Positions 1-9,970 of a stretch of DNA of 64,000 bases are shown in pieces (the first letter of the stretch is position 1; every line of letters starts with the position of its first letter). The notes under the pieces were generated by a model. That model did not search any database. It was given only the letters and a program-made list of their open reading frames with translations, and was not told the DNA's origin. Source of the stretch: Paenibacillus silvae (GTDB lineage Bacteria; Bacillota; Bacilli; Paenibacillales; Paenibacillaceae); NCBI RefSeq assembly GCF_014639235.1, contig NZ_BMFU01000011.1, positions 62,001-126,000 on the forward strand, in the 5' to 3' direction. The position numbers were made by a program, and so were the translations under genes.

Positions 1-3000
1 CACAAGCGCTCACCTTGCTGCTCTCATAATCAGGGAGTATTGGATTAGCCAATCGCTGGTCTAAAGCCAGCTTACGCCCATCATTGGTGATGCTAAGCAT
101 ATTGTCCTCGTGAGGCTCAACCTGCTTAGCACGAACCCTCTCTGCACGCTCCGATAGCTCTGCTACCATGTTCTTTTGAAATTCACTCGGTGGTACAGCA
201 ACATTATGAAAATATGCTTTTGGCACAGGAAGCTGGAGCATATCTGCTGTTTGAATGTCCGCTACTTCCTTAAACATACTCATTAGCTCAGGCAAATTGT
301 AAAAGCGAGCAAACCTTGTTTTCGCTCTATACCCCGTTCCTTCCGGCGCAAGCTCTATAGCGGTAACTGTCTCACCAAACGTGGATGCCCAAGAATCAAA
401 ATGCTGCAATCCCTGCCTCTGTAGCCGCTCATATTGGAGGTAGCGTTGCATCGTATACATTTCAGTAATGGAGTTGGAGATAGGCGTACCCGTTGCAAAA
501 ATAACTCCACGTCCCTCTGTCAGCTCATTCAAATAACGACACTTGGCAAACATATCGGAGGACTTCTGAGCCTCTGTTTGAGATAAACCCGCCACATTAC
601 GCATTTTGGTATATAAAAACAGGTTCTTATATGAATCAGCCTCATCCACGAACAGCCGATCCACGCCAAGCTCCTCAAAGGTAACAACATCATCCTTGCG
701 GCTCGTATCATTCAGCTTCTCCAGCTTGACCTGAAGCGTTTTTTTGGTCTTCTCTAGCTGCTTAATCGCATAGCGCTCACTTTTAGCTTCCTTCAACTCC
801 CGAATACCACTCGTTATTTCGACAATTTGATCATGCAATTGCTGACGCTGACGTTCTGTTGAAATCGGAATCTTTTCAAACTGCGAGTGACCCATAATAA
901 TAGCATCATAGTCCCCTGTAGCAATCCGAGCGCAAAATCGCTTGCGATTTTTAGTTTCGAAATCCTTCTTCGTCGTTACTAAAACATTAGCTGCGGGATA
1001 GAGCTGCAGGAACTCTGCTGCCCACTGCTCAATTAAGTGATTGGGCACAACAAACATGCTTTTGTTACATAGCCCCAAATGCTTGCTCTCCATCGCTGCC
1101 GCAGTCATTGCAAAGGTCTTGCCCGCACCCACGCAGTGTGCAAATAACGCATTTCCTCCATACAAGGCACGAGCAACCGCGTTAATCTGGTGCTGCCTCA
1201 GTCCAATTTCGGGATTCATCCCCTTGAAAAGAATATGACTGCCATCGTATTCACGCGGCCTGATCGCATTAAACCGCTCATTGTAAAGTCGTGTTAATCG
1301 TTCCCTTCGCTCAGGCTCCTTCCAAATCCACTCCTGAAAGGACTCCTTTATTCGCTCCTGCTTTTGCTGGGCGATTGCGGTTTCCTGTCTGTTCAGTACC
1401 CGCTTTTCTACCCCGTCCTCAACCACCGTATCAAAGATGCGCACATCCCGTAGGTTTAGTGTATCCTCCATAATTTTGTACGCACTCATTCGGCTTGTAC
1501 CATACGTCATATTGGCTTTAATATTATTGCTGCGATCATCATTCTTGCCGCGTATATTCCAGGCCGCTGTATACTCAGAATAAAGCACTTGAATGGATTG
1601 CTGGAACATATAGGGCGTATCCAGCAGCTCAAACATAAAACTCCGAATATCCTCTGCTGGCAGCCAGGTTGCACCCATCCGCACATCAATTTCCGAGGCA
1701 TCCAGATCCTTCGGCTGCACCGCTTCAAGCGCCCTGACATTTTCACCATACCTCGCATCATATGCGGCAAACTGCTTGGCAACTCGTAGCTTGTCTCGTA
1801 CATGACCGGATAGATAAGCATCAGCCGTTTCATAGATCGGATTGCCTTCGACATCCGTTCGTTCTGGATTCGCAAATATGATGCCTTGCAGCTCCTGTAT
1901 CAGCTTCTCCCTTGTGAAGCCTGTTAAATTCTCCATAAAGGGCAAATCAACACAGGCCTTTTCCCCAATGGATACGGCAAGGGCCTCTGCCGCCGTATCC
2001 ACATGTTCTATGACAGACTGCTGCTTAATCGTACGCTTAGTGAACATGTCCGCCTTGCGAAGCAGTCGTCCCTCCTCATCCAAAATCTCTAGTGAGCATA
2101 GCAAAAAATAGGCGCTATCATCGGAAAAGGCAAGACTGTTGGCTCGACTGTTAATCAGACCATATTGCTTGGTAAACTGGTCATACTGCTCACTGAGTCT
2201 CTGCTGCTGCTCCCGAATAGCCGCCTCACTATAGTCCTCCATCTGATAGTCCATTAGTGTGCGCACCGTTTCCCGCAAAGCAAGCAGCTCCTTAATACGT
2301 CCAGCAGCAGTCATGGAGGTATCCATCCGATGCATGCGGCTATTTTCCCGAAAATAAATGTGTCCATCCACCAGCGTGTAGCTAAAGTTGCGAACGCTTG
2401 GATCAGCTGGTAAAGAGAAATCCTGCTCTTCCGGTAGCTCCTCGCGCTCTAATTCTTGCCACTCTGCATGAATGCCCAGCATCGCTTCCTCTAAAAGCTC
2501 ACTTAGGCTGGTGTCGGGATGAGGCAGACAGGCGGTTTCTCGCTTATTTCCATACATCCGGTCATCAAAGACCATTGTGCCAAGCACCATTTCAGGATGT
2601 GCTACAAAATACGCATTAATCGGTACACTATCGACTGTTTCAGCAAGACCTAGCCATTCCACGCTCTGTTCACTGACTGCAACCATGCGGTCGCGCTTTT
2701 GCAAAAATAAAATGTCCGCTGTTACCTCTGTTCCTGCATTAGAGAGAAAGGCATTATTCGGCAGCCTGACTGCACCAAGCAGTTCTGCCCGCTCAGCAAT
2801 GTATTTACGAACAGCCGGACTTTGCTTATCCATCGTCCCCTTTGAGGTGATAAAGGCAATAATTCCACCAGGGCGTACCTTGTCCAGTGTTTTGGCAAAA
2901 AAGTAATCATGAATTAGGAATTTATGCTTGTCATACTTTTTGTCAGAAACGCCATAGCCGCCAAAGGGTACATTGCCAATGGCGAGGTCGAAGAAGCTAT

Positions 3001-5926
3001 CTGGCAAGGCTGTTTCCTCAAAGCCGCTGACCATAATGGATGCACCGGGATAAAGCTGCTTGGCTAGCCTGCCTGTAATGCTGTCCAGCTCCACGCCAAA
3101 TAGCCGTGAATCCTGAAACGACTCCGGCACAAGACCCAAAAAGTTACCTGTTCCACAGGCTGGCTCTAATATATTACCACTACGAAAGCCCATTCTCTCC
3201 AAGCATTTGTACATCGCTTGAATAACGATTGGAGAGGTATAATGGGCGTTTAGCGTAGAGGCGCGAGCAAGCTCGTATTCCTCCGGTTCCAGCAGCGCCT
3301 TTAGCTGGGCATATTCGTTGCTCCATTGGGCATTCCCCTCGTCAAAGGCCTGAGATAGCCCACCCCAGCCTACATATTGAGCAAGAATCTCCTGCTCCTC
3401 GGCTGTCGCCTGACGATTTTCCGCCTCCACCTGCTTCAAAAGCTGAATTGCTGCTACATTACGAGTAAATTTCACCTTGGTACTGCCCTGCCCCAGCTCA
3501 TGATCCTGAATACGAAAATTGTCTGGAGCGGGATTGCTTGAGCTACGACTTGCTTTCTTCTGCTCTCCTAATGAAAGAGGGTTTAAATCGTGAAACGATG
3601 TCTCTCTGCCATCCTTTATATGACTTGTCAAGCTCTGTAAATCATCGTCAGGCTTCTTTTCGCTTTCCACGGATCTTAATGCCTCTTTTTCAAAAAGAGG
3701 CCAAAAATCTGCATTCAGTGGGTTGGTTTGCAATAGCTCCTTAAGCTGCTCATGAGATACATCTATTGTATAGTAGGGGCTGTTTGCATCTTGAAGTCGA
3801 ACAAAATCCTTGTTGAAGAAGGCAATCTCATACTCCGTTTCACCTTCAAATACGGTATCCCCCTGAGAATAGATATATTGTTCATCATCAGCAGTATCTT
3901 GACTAGCTTTATTAGTCTCAGCCTCATTATGAACAACCTCTGTTTCCCCCTGTTCTTTTTGCCGATAGAGGGGGAATTGCTTCTTCTCCTGCTGGGTTAA
4001 ATAACGCCCATGCGCAATTAGCTCCCCAATGCGCTTTTGTACCTTCATCCAGGGCAAGGTGATTTTGTCCTCAGGCTTCCCGCTGAAGCCACGCTCAAGT
4101 GTAATTCCCTTACTGTTATGCCATTCCCTTATGTCTGTACCCGTAAGAATGGGTACGCGACCACCCTCACCGTATTCCTGCTTCAAGAAATCGGCATGCT
4201 TCTTGGGAGATAAATGCTGTTGAAAATGAGCAGCAATCCGATACTTGCTATCAGCAAAGCTGCTTCCTTTCTGTAAAATGGCATCTATGACCGCTTGCGG
4301 CAAAGTAAAAGCAGAGGCCTTTTCTGCCTCTGCTTCCTCCATCCATAATAGCTGTTGTTCAACGGTGGGTAATGATGTCGCCTGCTCTCGAAACTCCTGT
4401 AGAAGCAGCATGCTTTGAATATGTTCGGCAATAACGCCCCAATCATAGAAGCCCTGTGCTTCTCGTGCTTCTGCCAAACCTGTCCACAGATGCAGGACAT
4501 TCGCATAAGGCTCATAGCCGATACGAAGTCCACTTTCCAGCACGTGCTCCGACTGTCCAAGCTCAAACAGACTGCGTACATAACGTTGCTGTGCTTGCCA
4601 ATCCTCATTTTGAGCAAAAAATAGTTCAATTGCACCCTTATCCTCGCGCAAGGGGGCTGTGCGCAGAAGCTCATTAATTGCCTTCCAATCATGAAAAAAC
4701 GGAAGACTGTTGTCCTCCGTTCTCCGATCATGCCATTTTAGCTGTAAATCAGCTCCGGCAGTAGAAGCTCCTCCGCCTGCTGCTTGAGGCTGTTCATGTG
4801 AGCCATCCACGCCATCGGATCGCTCGCCTTGTCTGGCGCTGGCTGCGTCAGCAGAAGCTGATTCATAGTGACTTCGAGTTGCTGGCGGAGGGTCTGCTCG
4901 ATCTCCGTCAGATGAGCGTGCAGCTTGCCCGATAACATCAGACTGGCGTACATGCCCATCTGCTCCGTCTGAAGGTAGCTTTTGCGCAGCATCCCATACT
5001 TGCCAATCGGCGTTACCTCTTCTGGCATTGCCAGATTCGGAAGCAGGTAGTCCCCTTGACGGGTGTAGGTCAGTTCCATGCTCATCCTTCCCTTCTGTCT
5101 TGTTAGCTTTATTGTGCTGGAGCGGTGTTAGTTTTGCAAGGCTGCGACTCTTATATTGCTGTACGGAGGCACGTTCAACTCGTCGCTGCTCTCGAATGGT
5201 TGATTCCAACTCGCGCAGCAGCATTTCTGACACATCGCTGATGGCAGCCCCCAATTGAGAGAGGGTAGGCAAGGTATTAAAATAGCCAATACCTGCTAGC
5301 TCTTCTTCTCCAATATAGTCCGCGGCAGAAAAGCCACATCGCGTCAGCAGCGTATAGCCTACTGCATACTGTGCGTTCAGGCGAAACAACAGCTCCACAT
5401 GCGATGGCTCCAGCTCTTCCAATAAGCTGAACTCCAGCTCCTTCATTATTGCTTGTACATAATCGGCACTATTGTCCTCTACCGCCTGTTTTGCGGTGGC
5501 GATAAGTAATTCAGGTAAGGTGGCATATTCGCCTTCTTGGTCTAGCCTATTGCTTAGTGTTTCGGCAATCGCAGTGTTGTCGTCTGGCCTGAGATGCCAA
5601 AGTGTTATCTCCTGTGCCTTGCGGCTTTGCGTATCTGAAATATCAAACACATGGCGAAGACCAAGTGTGCTACCCCGATCCTCAATTAATGCTATGCCCT
5701 TGGCTCCACGTTTTACCCAGCGATCCAAGCGCTTATTCCACACCTCTATAGTTGCGCAGGCCGTTGCATCAGGACGCTGTGCAAACAGGAGCAGTTGGTC
5801 ATGAAAGGGATACTTATAATTCCATGCTGCTGTTCGCAAAAAAGCGCCCCACTGTTCAGGATCATCCGTGACGCTACGAGCCGTTTGTGCAGAAAGCTTC
5901 ACCATTTGCTGCATTTTTGCAGTCAA
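1..5926 (-). CDS. Giant N6-adenine methylase / SNF2-like helicase of an integrative element (partial, C-terminus off the left edge)
   Basis: One open frame of about 1,975 codons runs without a stop to the window edge. I start it at TTG 5926, behind GGGGAGGGG; an in-frame ATG lies four codons later. The first ~170 residues resemble the N-terminus of large helicases carried by Tn1549/CTn-type elements. Residues ~281-397 form a Gly/Ala/Asp/Arg-rich, probably disordered linker that is also read as tnpV in another frame. Around residue 917 is methylase motif I (EPACGTGNF), and near 982 NVPFGGY replaces the usual NPPY. The helicase part carries a Walker A (GAGKTF, ~1596), a VDEAD box (~1760) and ATGTPISNS (~1810). 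Family knowledge: such proteins process or protect the mobile element's DNA; the specific role is unproven. It follows the 163-aa gene by 17 nt, so it is probably the distal gene of the same operon. Confidence 0.9.
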   Translation of the reverse strand, partial: MTAKMQQMVKLSAQTARSVTDDPEQWGAFLRTAAWNYKYPFHDQLLLFAQRPDATACATIEVWNKRLDRWVKRGAKGIALIEDRGSTLGLRHVFDISDTQSRKAQEITLWHLRPDDNTAIAETLSNRLDQEGEYATLPELLIATAKQAVEDNSADYVQAIMKELEFSLLEELEPSHVELLFRLNAQYAVGYTLLTRCGFSAADYIGEEELAGIGYFNTLPTLSQLGAAISDVSEMLLRELESTIREQRRVERASVQQYKSRSLAKLTPLQHNKANKTEGKDEHGTDLHPSRGLPASESGNARRGNADWQVWDAAQKLPSDGADGHVRQSDVIGQAARSSDGDRADPPPATRSHYESASADAASARQGERSDGVDGSHEQPQAAGGGASTAGADLQLKWHDRRTEDNSLPFFHDWKAINELLRTAPLREDKGAIELFFAQNEDWQAQQRYVRSLFELGQSEHVLESGLRIGYEPYANVLHLWTGLAEAREAQGFYDWGVIAEHIQSMLLLQEFREQATSLPTVEQQLLWMEEAEAEKASAFTLPQAVIDAILQKGSSFADSKYRIAAHFQQHLSPKKHADFLKQEYGEGGRVPILTGTDIREWHNSKGITLERGFSGKPEDKITLPWMKVQKRIGELIAHGRYLTQQEKKQFPLYRQKEQGETEVVHNEAETNKASQDTADDEQYIYSQGDTVFEGETEYEIAFFNKDFVRLQDANSPYYTIDVSHEQLKELLQTNPLNADFWPLFEKEALRSVESEKKPDDDLQSLTSHIKDGRETSFHDLNPLSLGEQKKASRSSSNPAPDNFRIQDHELGQGSTKVKFTRNVAAIQLLKQVEAENRQATAEEQEILAQYVGWGGLSQAFDEGNAQWSNEYAQLKALLEPEEYELARASTLNAHYTSPIVIQAMYKCLERMGFRSGNILEPACGTGNFLGLVPESFQDSRLFGVELDSITGRLAKQLYPGASIMVSGFEETALPDSFFDLAIGNVPFGGYGVSDKKYDKHKFLIHDYFFAKTLDKVRPGGIIAFITSKGTMDKQSPAVRKYIAERAELLGAVRLPNNAFLSNAGTEVTADILFLQKRDRMVAVSEQSVEWLGLAETVDSVPINAYFVAHPEMVLGTMVFDDRMYGNKRETACLPHPDTSLSELLEEAMLGIHAEWQELEREELPEEQDFSLPADPSVRNFSYTLVDGHIYFRENSRMHRMDTSMTAAGRIKELLALRETVRTLMDYQMEDYSEAAIREQQQRLSEQYDQFTKQYGLINSRANSLAFSDDSAYFLLCSLEILDEEGRLLRKADMFTKRTIKQQSVIEHVDTAAEALAVSIGEKACVDLPFMENLTGFTREKLIQELQGIIFANPERTDVEGNPIYETADAYLSGHVRDKLRVAKQFAAYDARYGENVRALEAVQPKDLDASEIDVRMGATWLPAEDIRSFMFELLDTPYMFQQSIQVLYSEYTAAWNIRGKNDDRSNNIKANMTYGTSRMSAYKIMEDTLNLRDVRIFDTVVEDGVEKRVLNRQETAIAQQKQERIKESFQEWIWKEPERRERLTRLYNERFNAIRPREYDGSHILFKGMNPEIGLRQHQINAVARALYGGNALFAHCVGAGKTFAMTAAAMESKHLGLCNKSMFVVPNHLIEQWAAEFLQLYPAANVLVTTKKDFETKNRKRFCARIATGDYDAIIMGHSQFEKIPISTERQRQQLHDQIVEITSGIRELKEAKSERYAIKQLEKTKKTLQVKLEKLNDTSRKDDVVTFEELGVDRLFVDEADSYKNLFLYTKMRNVAGLSQTEAQKSSDMFAKCRYLNELTEGRGVIFATGTPISNSITEMYTMQRYLQYERLQRQGLQHFDSWASTFGETVTAIELAPEGTGYRAKTRFARFYNLPELMSMFKEVADIQTADMLQLPVPKAYFHNVAVPPSEFQKNMVAELSERAERVRAKQVEPHEDNMLSITNDGRKLALDQRLANPILPDYESSKVSAC
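4738..5079 (-). CDS. tnpV: TnpV-like transposon protein, entirely overprinted on the helicase gene
   Basis: This 113-aa frame (115 aa if started at ATG 5085) begins MELTYTRQGDYLLPNL and ends EELLLPELIYS, the two hallmarks of the TnpV family known from Tn4451-type mobilisable elements. TnpV function is not established. The second ATG (5079) is preceded by GAAGG at good spacing and matches the usual family start. The gene lies wholly inside the helicase/methylase reading frame, shifted by +1, where the host protein is a low-complexity linker. The TnpV frame is the better-conserved-looking of the two here, so the linker may be the by-product. It is either a genuinely expressed overlapping gene or an ancient tnpV absorbed into the helicase. 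Confidence 0.75.
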   Translation of the reverse strand: MELTYTRQGDYLLPNLAMPEEVTPIGKYGMLRKSYLQTEQMGMYASLMLSGKLHAHLTEIEQTLRQQLEVTMNQLLLTQPAPDKASDPMAWMAHMNSLKQQAEELLLPELIYS

Positions 5927-5943
5927 TGCTCGCCCCTCCCCTT

Positions 5944-6435
5944 TTAACGCTCCGCTCCGCGTGGCAGTTTTTTATGTGATGCTGCTGGTTCTTCTGACCC
6001 TTTCGCTAGCGGCTTTTCCAGCAGGTGCTCCTTACGGTAGCAATACACATAAAAGTTGTAATCGCCCGCAAAGGGAAAGCAGCGTAAATAATAACGGTGC
6101 TCCTTGGTTTGCATGGAGAACCCGTATACATCTGTACTCCATGCACCACCAATACGCGCCTCTGGATGCTGACTGCAAAAGCGAAGCATATGACGGCGAC
6201 TCTTCAATACCTCCTGTTCACCCATTACTTGGAATACCTTGCCCAGCTCATCTTTAAACGCAGACGTTTCATAGGGGGAGCTTCTCGTGAACCAGTTGAC
6301 CCAAAACTCTTCCCCTGAACGCCCAAAATCACCACGCAAATGACCAATACAGGCTCGACTAATTTCCTCCTCAGCAGATGCGGAATAAAAATAAGCCGCA
6401 TCCTCTGGTGCGGCGGCTTGCAGCTTTTCATCCAT
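5944..6435 (-). CDS. Conserved hypothetical protein typical of integrative elements (163 aa)
   Basis: The protein has no signal peptide or membrane segment. It contains CIGHLRGDFG near residue 30, then a mid-part rich in Trp and Phe, then YYLRCFPFAGDYNFYVYCYRKE near the C-terminus. I recall similar proteins next to helicase/methylase genes in Firmicute conjugative elements, but I cannot name a domain or a function. It starts 21 nt after the large secreted protein ends and stops 17 nt before the helicase start, so it belongs to the same transcript. Confidence 0.7.
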   Translation of the reverse strand: MDEKLQAAAPEDAAYFYSASAEEEISRACIGHLRGDFGRSGEEFWVNWFTRSSPYETSAFKDELGKVFQVMGEQEVLKSRRHMLRFCSQHPEARIGGAWSTDVYGFSMQTKEHRYYLRCFPFAGDYNFYVYCYRKEHLLEKPLAKGSEEPAASHKKLPRGAER

Positions 6436-6456
6436 AGTTCTTCCTCCCAGTTGTAG

Positions 6457-9400
6457 TTAATGGGTGCCTCCTGTTCCAAAGTCGTCATAACTGGATAAAT
6501 TGGCATGATAAAAGACAACATCTCCATCCAGCAGGGAGAAGGCTGCCCCGTAAGGATCAACAAAGCTGCGCTGAAAGCCCTCCAGTTGCCATTGATTGCT
6601 GAGCGGCGCATCCTTATACTGCAAATGCGGCTCATTCAACTTTTGCTTGTGAATCGTTTCCAGCTTAAAATTCACGATTATATAACCATTCCGAAGAAAT
6701 ATAGGAGATTTGTCGTCCAGCTGTTGGGCGCGCCCGTATTCAGCAATATTGAAGCCCTTGGGTACGACATAAGGTGCAGCAGGCAAACTATACTCCCCAA
6801 ACCAGCGTTGTACCGAGGCTTGGACGCGAGCCGTATTCACACCTGATGGCGCTTTCGTGCTACCAATTAGGGTTCGCAATTGTGGCGGCAGCAGCATGAC
6901 ATCGTATCCGCCCACATAGGTGTTCTGCTGTGCATTTTTCAGAAATTGACGAATATACGTCTGCTGATCTCCCGTTAAACCGTTTAATGCCCATAGGGAG
7001 GTAGCCGTTTGCGTTAGCTCCTGCTGGGAGATATTTCGTAAGCGCGTGTCTAGCGTCACCTGTCTTCGCTCTGTATCTGCACTAGAGCCAATTCGGATGA
7101 AGCGAGTATTTCCCGAATGATAGTATAGATCTACCTCCTGCCGATTTTTCCCCTTACTGTCTACAAAATAAAAGGTAGGCGTAATTTTAATGCCGTCGCC
7201 TGAACCGAACATGTTGCCGAGTGTTTTCACCTCAAACTTGAACTGATAGCCTGTTTTTACCGCAATGTTTTTTTTGCCTATTTCGGGGTGACTACCCGGA
7301 CGAATCGGCAACACAAATGGAGTGTTATTCCCTCTTGCTGCACCATCAATGCCATTTTTCCCAACCCAGTAGCTACTTCCGGTCGGTGTGGCACTGCCTT
7401 TAGCTGTACGGAACACCGTTTCCCACTGATAATCGGCAATATCCGTAATCCGAAAATCGTACATACGTCCAATTACCTCTACATCAACGGCTTGTGTAGC
7501 AACATGATGCGCATTGTCCAGATTGGCATGCATTTGAGAGGTGAAGGATGCCGGACTGTTTTCAGCAATCGTTCGGAACAGCACACTATAGTTACCTTCA
7601 TCCACCCAAGTAGGCAAATAAAAAGCAGTTTGTAGCTCACCAACAGGAATGGAGGTCCAGGTTTCCTTGGGAATGAGCGTTGTCCGATCCGCCTGATACA
7701 CATCAAATGGGAACCAGACTTGCTTGTCCCGCATATATTTGGCATAATCGCGGTTGCCATAACCTGTAATGCTCCGATGCTGTCCGCTGGTTGGAATAGC
7801 TACGGTGAAGGGACGATTTAAAATGAGTGCTGAACGTCCAGCAGTTGGCTGTGTTTTCTGATTATGCGCCTTGTCATCAGATACGGATGCCAGATTAACC
7901 ACGGGAGTATGGACGGTTACAGGATTGATGCCTTGAATCGGGAAGCCTTGGGCCTGTCCACCACCAATCCCCTTGACCAGCTTATATTCCAGCTTACCTG
8001 CGCTTGGCTGACTCACCTTGTTGCTTTTGCTTGCATCAATGATATAGCCCTGACCATATAGCACATTCTGTCCAATCATGGATGGCGCAGGAATACTTCC
8101 CGGCGCTGGTGCGGCTTCCTCTGTCTGACGATTATCCATCACCGTTTGACCGTTGAACACCAGCGAATCATTCTTTACCTTGATTTTAGAAATGGCTGCC
8201 TCCGCCTGTGAATTCCAGTTTTCACTAGGGACACTTGGACGACTGCTACCGCCCTGTAGGGTTTGGCCAGGCAGCGTTACATTCTGATAGACGGGATCAG
8301 TCAGATGAGCAGCCGTATCTGCTGCATGTGTGGCATCTACAGTAGGTAACGTATAGCCCTTCGGCTGGAGTACGATCTGACCAGCAGGCAGTGCATAATT
8401 TGAAACGGTAGCTTTCTCTAGCCCATACACTTCTAAGCGATTAATTAGCCAGTAGCTATATTTTCGCTCGACTGTATAGCTATTGGTTACCGTCTGTGTA
8501 TCTGAGCGACTGACGGATATTGTGGTTGGATTACCCTTACTGTCCGGAGGACCCGGCTTGGTTTCTGTCCATTGCAGTGTATACGTACGACTAACCGTAA
8601 TCGGGTAAGACTTCGTCCCCTTTACCTCTGAAAACTTATTACGATATAAATAGGATTTCGCTTCTGCCTGTACGTAAAGACTCTCTGATGTCGGAATCCC
8701 CTGTAGCACATCAAACTTCTCAGCTCCGCGTGTGTCTGCCCGAATGACGGCCGCGACGGAAGGATTCATCATTTCCGCTTCCTTGGTTGCCCCAGGCTGC
8801 TCCTCGTCCTTTCCGCCATTGGCAGACCTGTAGATACCGATGATGTTTGAGCCGCCTGAACCCACACGAATAGATCGTTCTCGTAGCTTGCTGTCGCCCT
8901 TCTCCTGCACGAATAACTGCTCCTGAGGCTTATTATTGTTGGTAATGTAGGAACGAATCAGCTCATAGGCCTCGCCTTCATGTGTAAGCGTAGCTTCAAA
9001 GGTATGCTGCACCTCTGAGCCAGTAGCATACTCGCCCTTGTCTATCTCCTTAATTTTTTCGCCACTGCTGGTTAAATAAATCGCCTTAACTTCATTTTTT
9101 TCGGAATACTCTGCAATAACGTCTGAACCGCCTAAGGCAACGGTAAAGCTCCGAATACGCACCTTATCATTGGTTTCTGGATTTTCCTGTAGCCACTTCT
9201 TTTGCGTCTTGTCCTGCTTGGGCGAGATATAGGATCGGACAATCGTGTAGGTTTTACCGCCATCTTCAATAACAGCAGGGAATTCATGATTGATTTCCTC
9301 CCCAATTTTATACTTGCCCTTTAGAAAGGTGACCTGGGGCTGCTTAATGATTTTGCCATCCACTGTTTTAGCAATAATATCTACTGGAAAATCTGCACTT

Positions 9401-9966
9401 CGGTAGTATAGATGGATGCCAAAATAATCATCGAGATCATCGGGAACCCGCCAGCCCTCAGCTCCCTTAATCCCTCCCAATGTATAAAATGGTCCTTTTC
9501 TAACCGAGCCATCACCATTGACAGATACCATGACTGCATAAAAGAACAGGTCATCGTTATCCTTGATGCCCTCCATGCCTGCCGCCCAAAGTCGCTGTGT
9601 TACGACATCCTCCGGTATTTTATAATAGGATGTTAAAGGTTGTCCTGGTACTGCTGGATTAGGAAATTGACCTGTTTGTTGAACCTCCTGCTCCATAAAT
9701 AGTGCATGGGGTTTGCTTCGTGGATCTCCACACTGCTTGGGAGTTGTTGTTGAGCAAACCTGCTCTCGCGTAACGACCCAGCCCACTGTTCGATAACGAA
9801 TCGCGGCTGTTGCCGCTGTACTGGTTATTTCAAATTTAATCATGCCATCCTCAACCTTCATAACTGGTGGTGCAGCTTCTACACGACTAATGCAGATTAT
9901 AGGCATAAAAAAAGTGCATGCCAGCAGCATGCACAGAAGACGCTTATATAGTTTTGTATGCTTCAT
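6457..9966 (-). CDS. Large secreted surface protein of the Tad-like cluster (1169 aa)
   Basis: A Sec signal peptide is visible: KLYKRLL, a hydrophobic core, then a probable cleavage near VEAAPP (~32). Residues ~50-200 form a Trp/Tyr-rich domain that may correspond to the DUF5704 group (uncertain). Two tandem ~85-residue units follow (~208-385), each with a KG/KGEYxxGxExxHxF start, an IRSYI core and a G-G-S-(D/N)-(V/I)-I end, reminiscent of MucBP-like adhesin repeats. The remainder is Ser/Thr/Pro-rich with no second membrane anchor or LPXTG motif. It is only 4 nt from the preceding CuAO-N protein gene and co-directional with the pilin and ATPase genes. Inference: an exported surface component or tip adhesin of the Tad-like machine. 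A catalytic role is not supported. Confidence 0.75.
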   Translation of the reverse strand: MKHTKLYKRLLCMLLACTFFMPIICISRVEAAPPVMKVEDGMIKFEITSTAATAAIRYRTVGWVVTREQVCSTTTPKQCGDPRSKPHALFMEQEVQQTGQFPNPAVPGQPLTSYYKIPEDVVTQRLWAAGMEGIKDNDDLFFYAVMVSVNGDGSVRKGPFYTLGGIKGAEGWRVPDDLDDYFGIHLYYRSADFPVDIIAKTVDGKIIKQPQVTFLKGKYKIGEEINHEFPAVIEDGGKTYTIVRSYISPKQDKTQKKWLQENPETNDKVRIRSFTVALGGSDVIAEYSEKNEVKAIYLTSSGEKIKEIDKGEYATGSEVQHTFEATLTHEGEAYELIRSYITNNNKPQEQLFVQEKGDSKLRERSIRVGSGGSNIIGIYRSANGGKDEEQPGATKEAEMMNPSVAAVIRADTRGAEKFDVLQGIPTSESLYVQAEAKSYLYRNKFSEVKGTKSYPITVSRTYTLQWTETKPGPPDSKGNPTTISVSRSDTQTVTNSYTVERKYSYWLINRLEVYGLEKATVSNYALPAGQIVLQPKGYTLPTVDATHAADTAAHLTDPVYQNVTLPGQTLQGGSSRPSVPSENWNSQAEAAISKIKVKNDSLVFNGQTVMDNRQTEEAAPAPGSIPAPSMIGQNVLYGQGYIIDASKSNKVSQPSAGKLEYKLVKGIGGGQAQGFPIQGINPVTVHTPVVNLASVSDDKAHNQKTQPTAGRSALILNRPFTVAIPTSGQHRSITGYGNRDYAKYMRDKQVWFPFDVYQADRTTLIPKETWTSIPVGELQTAFYLPTWVDEGNYSVLFRTIAENSPASFTSQMHANLDNAHHVATQAVDVEVIGRMYDFRITDIADYQWETVFRTAKGSATPTGSSYWVGKNGIDGAARGNNTPFVLPIRPGSHPEIGKKNIAVKTGYQFKFEVKTLGNMFGSGDGIKITPTFYFVDSKGKNRQEVDLYYHSGNTRFIRIGSSADTERRQVTLDTRLRNISQQELTQTATSLWALNGLTGDQQTYIRQFLKNAQQNTYVGGYDVMLLPPQLRTLIGSTKAPSGVNTARVQASVQRWFGEYSLPAAPYVVPKGFNIAEYGRAQQLDDKSPIFLRNGYIIVNFKLETIHKQKLNEPHLQYKDAPLSNQWQLEGFQRSFVDPYGAAFSLLDGDVVFYHANLSSYDDFGTGGTH

Positions 9967-9970
9967 ACAG

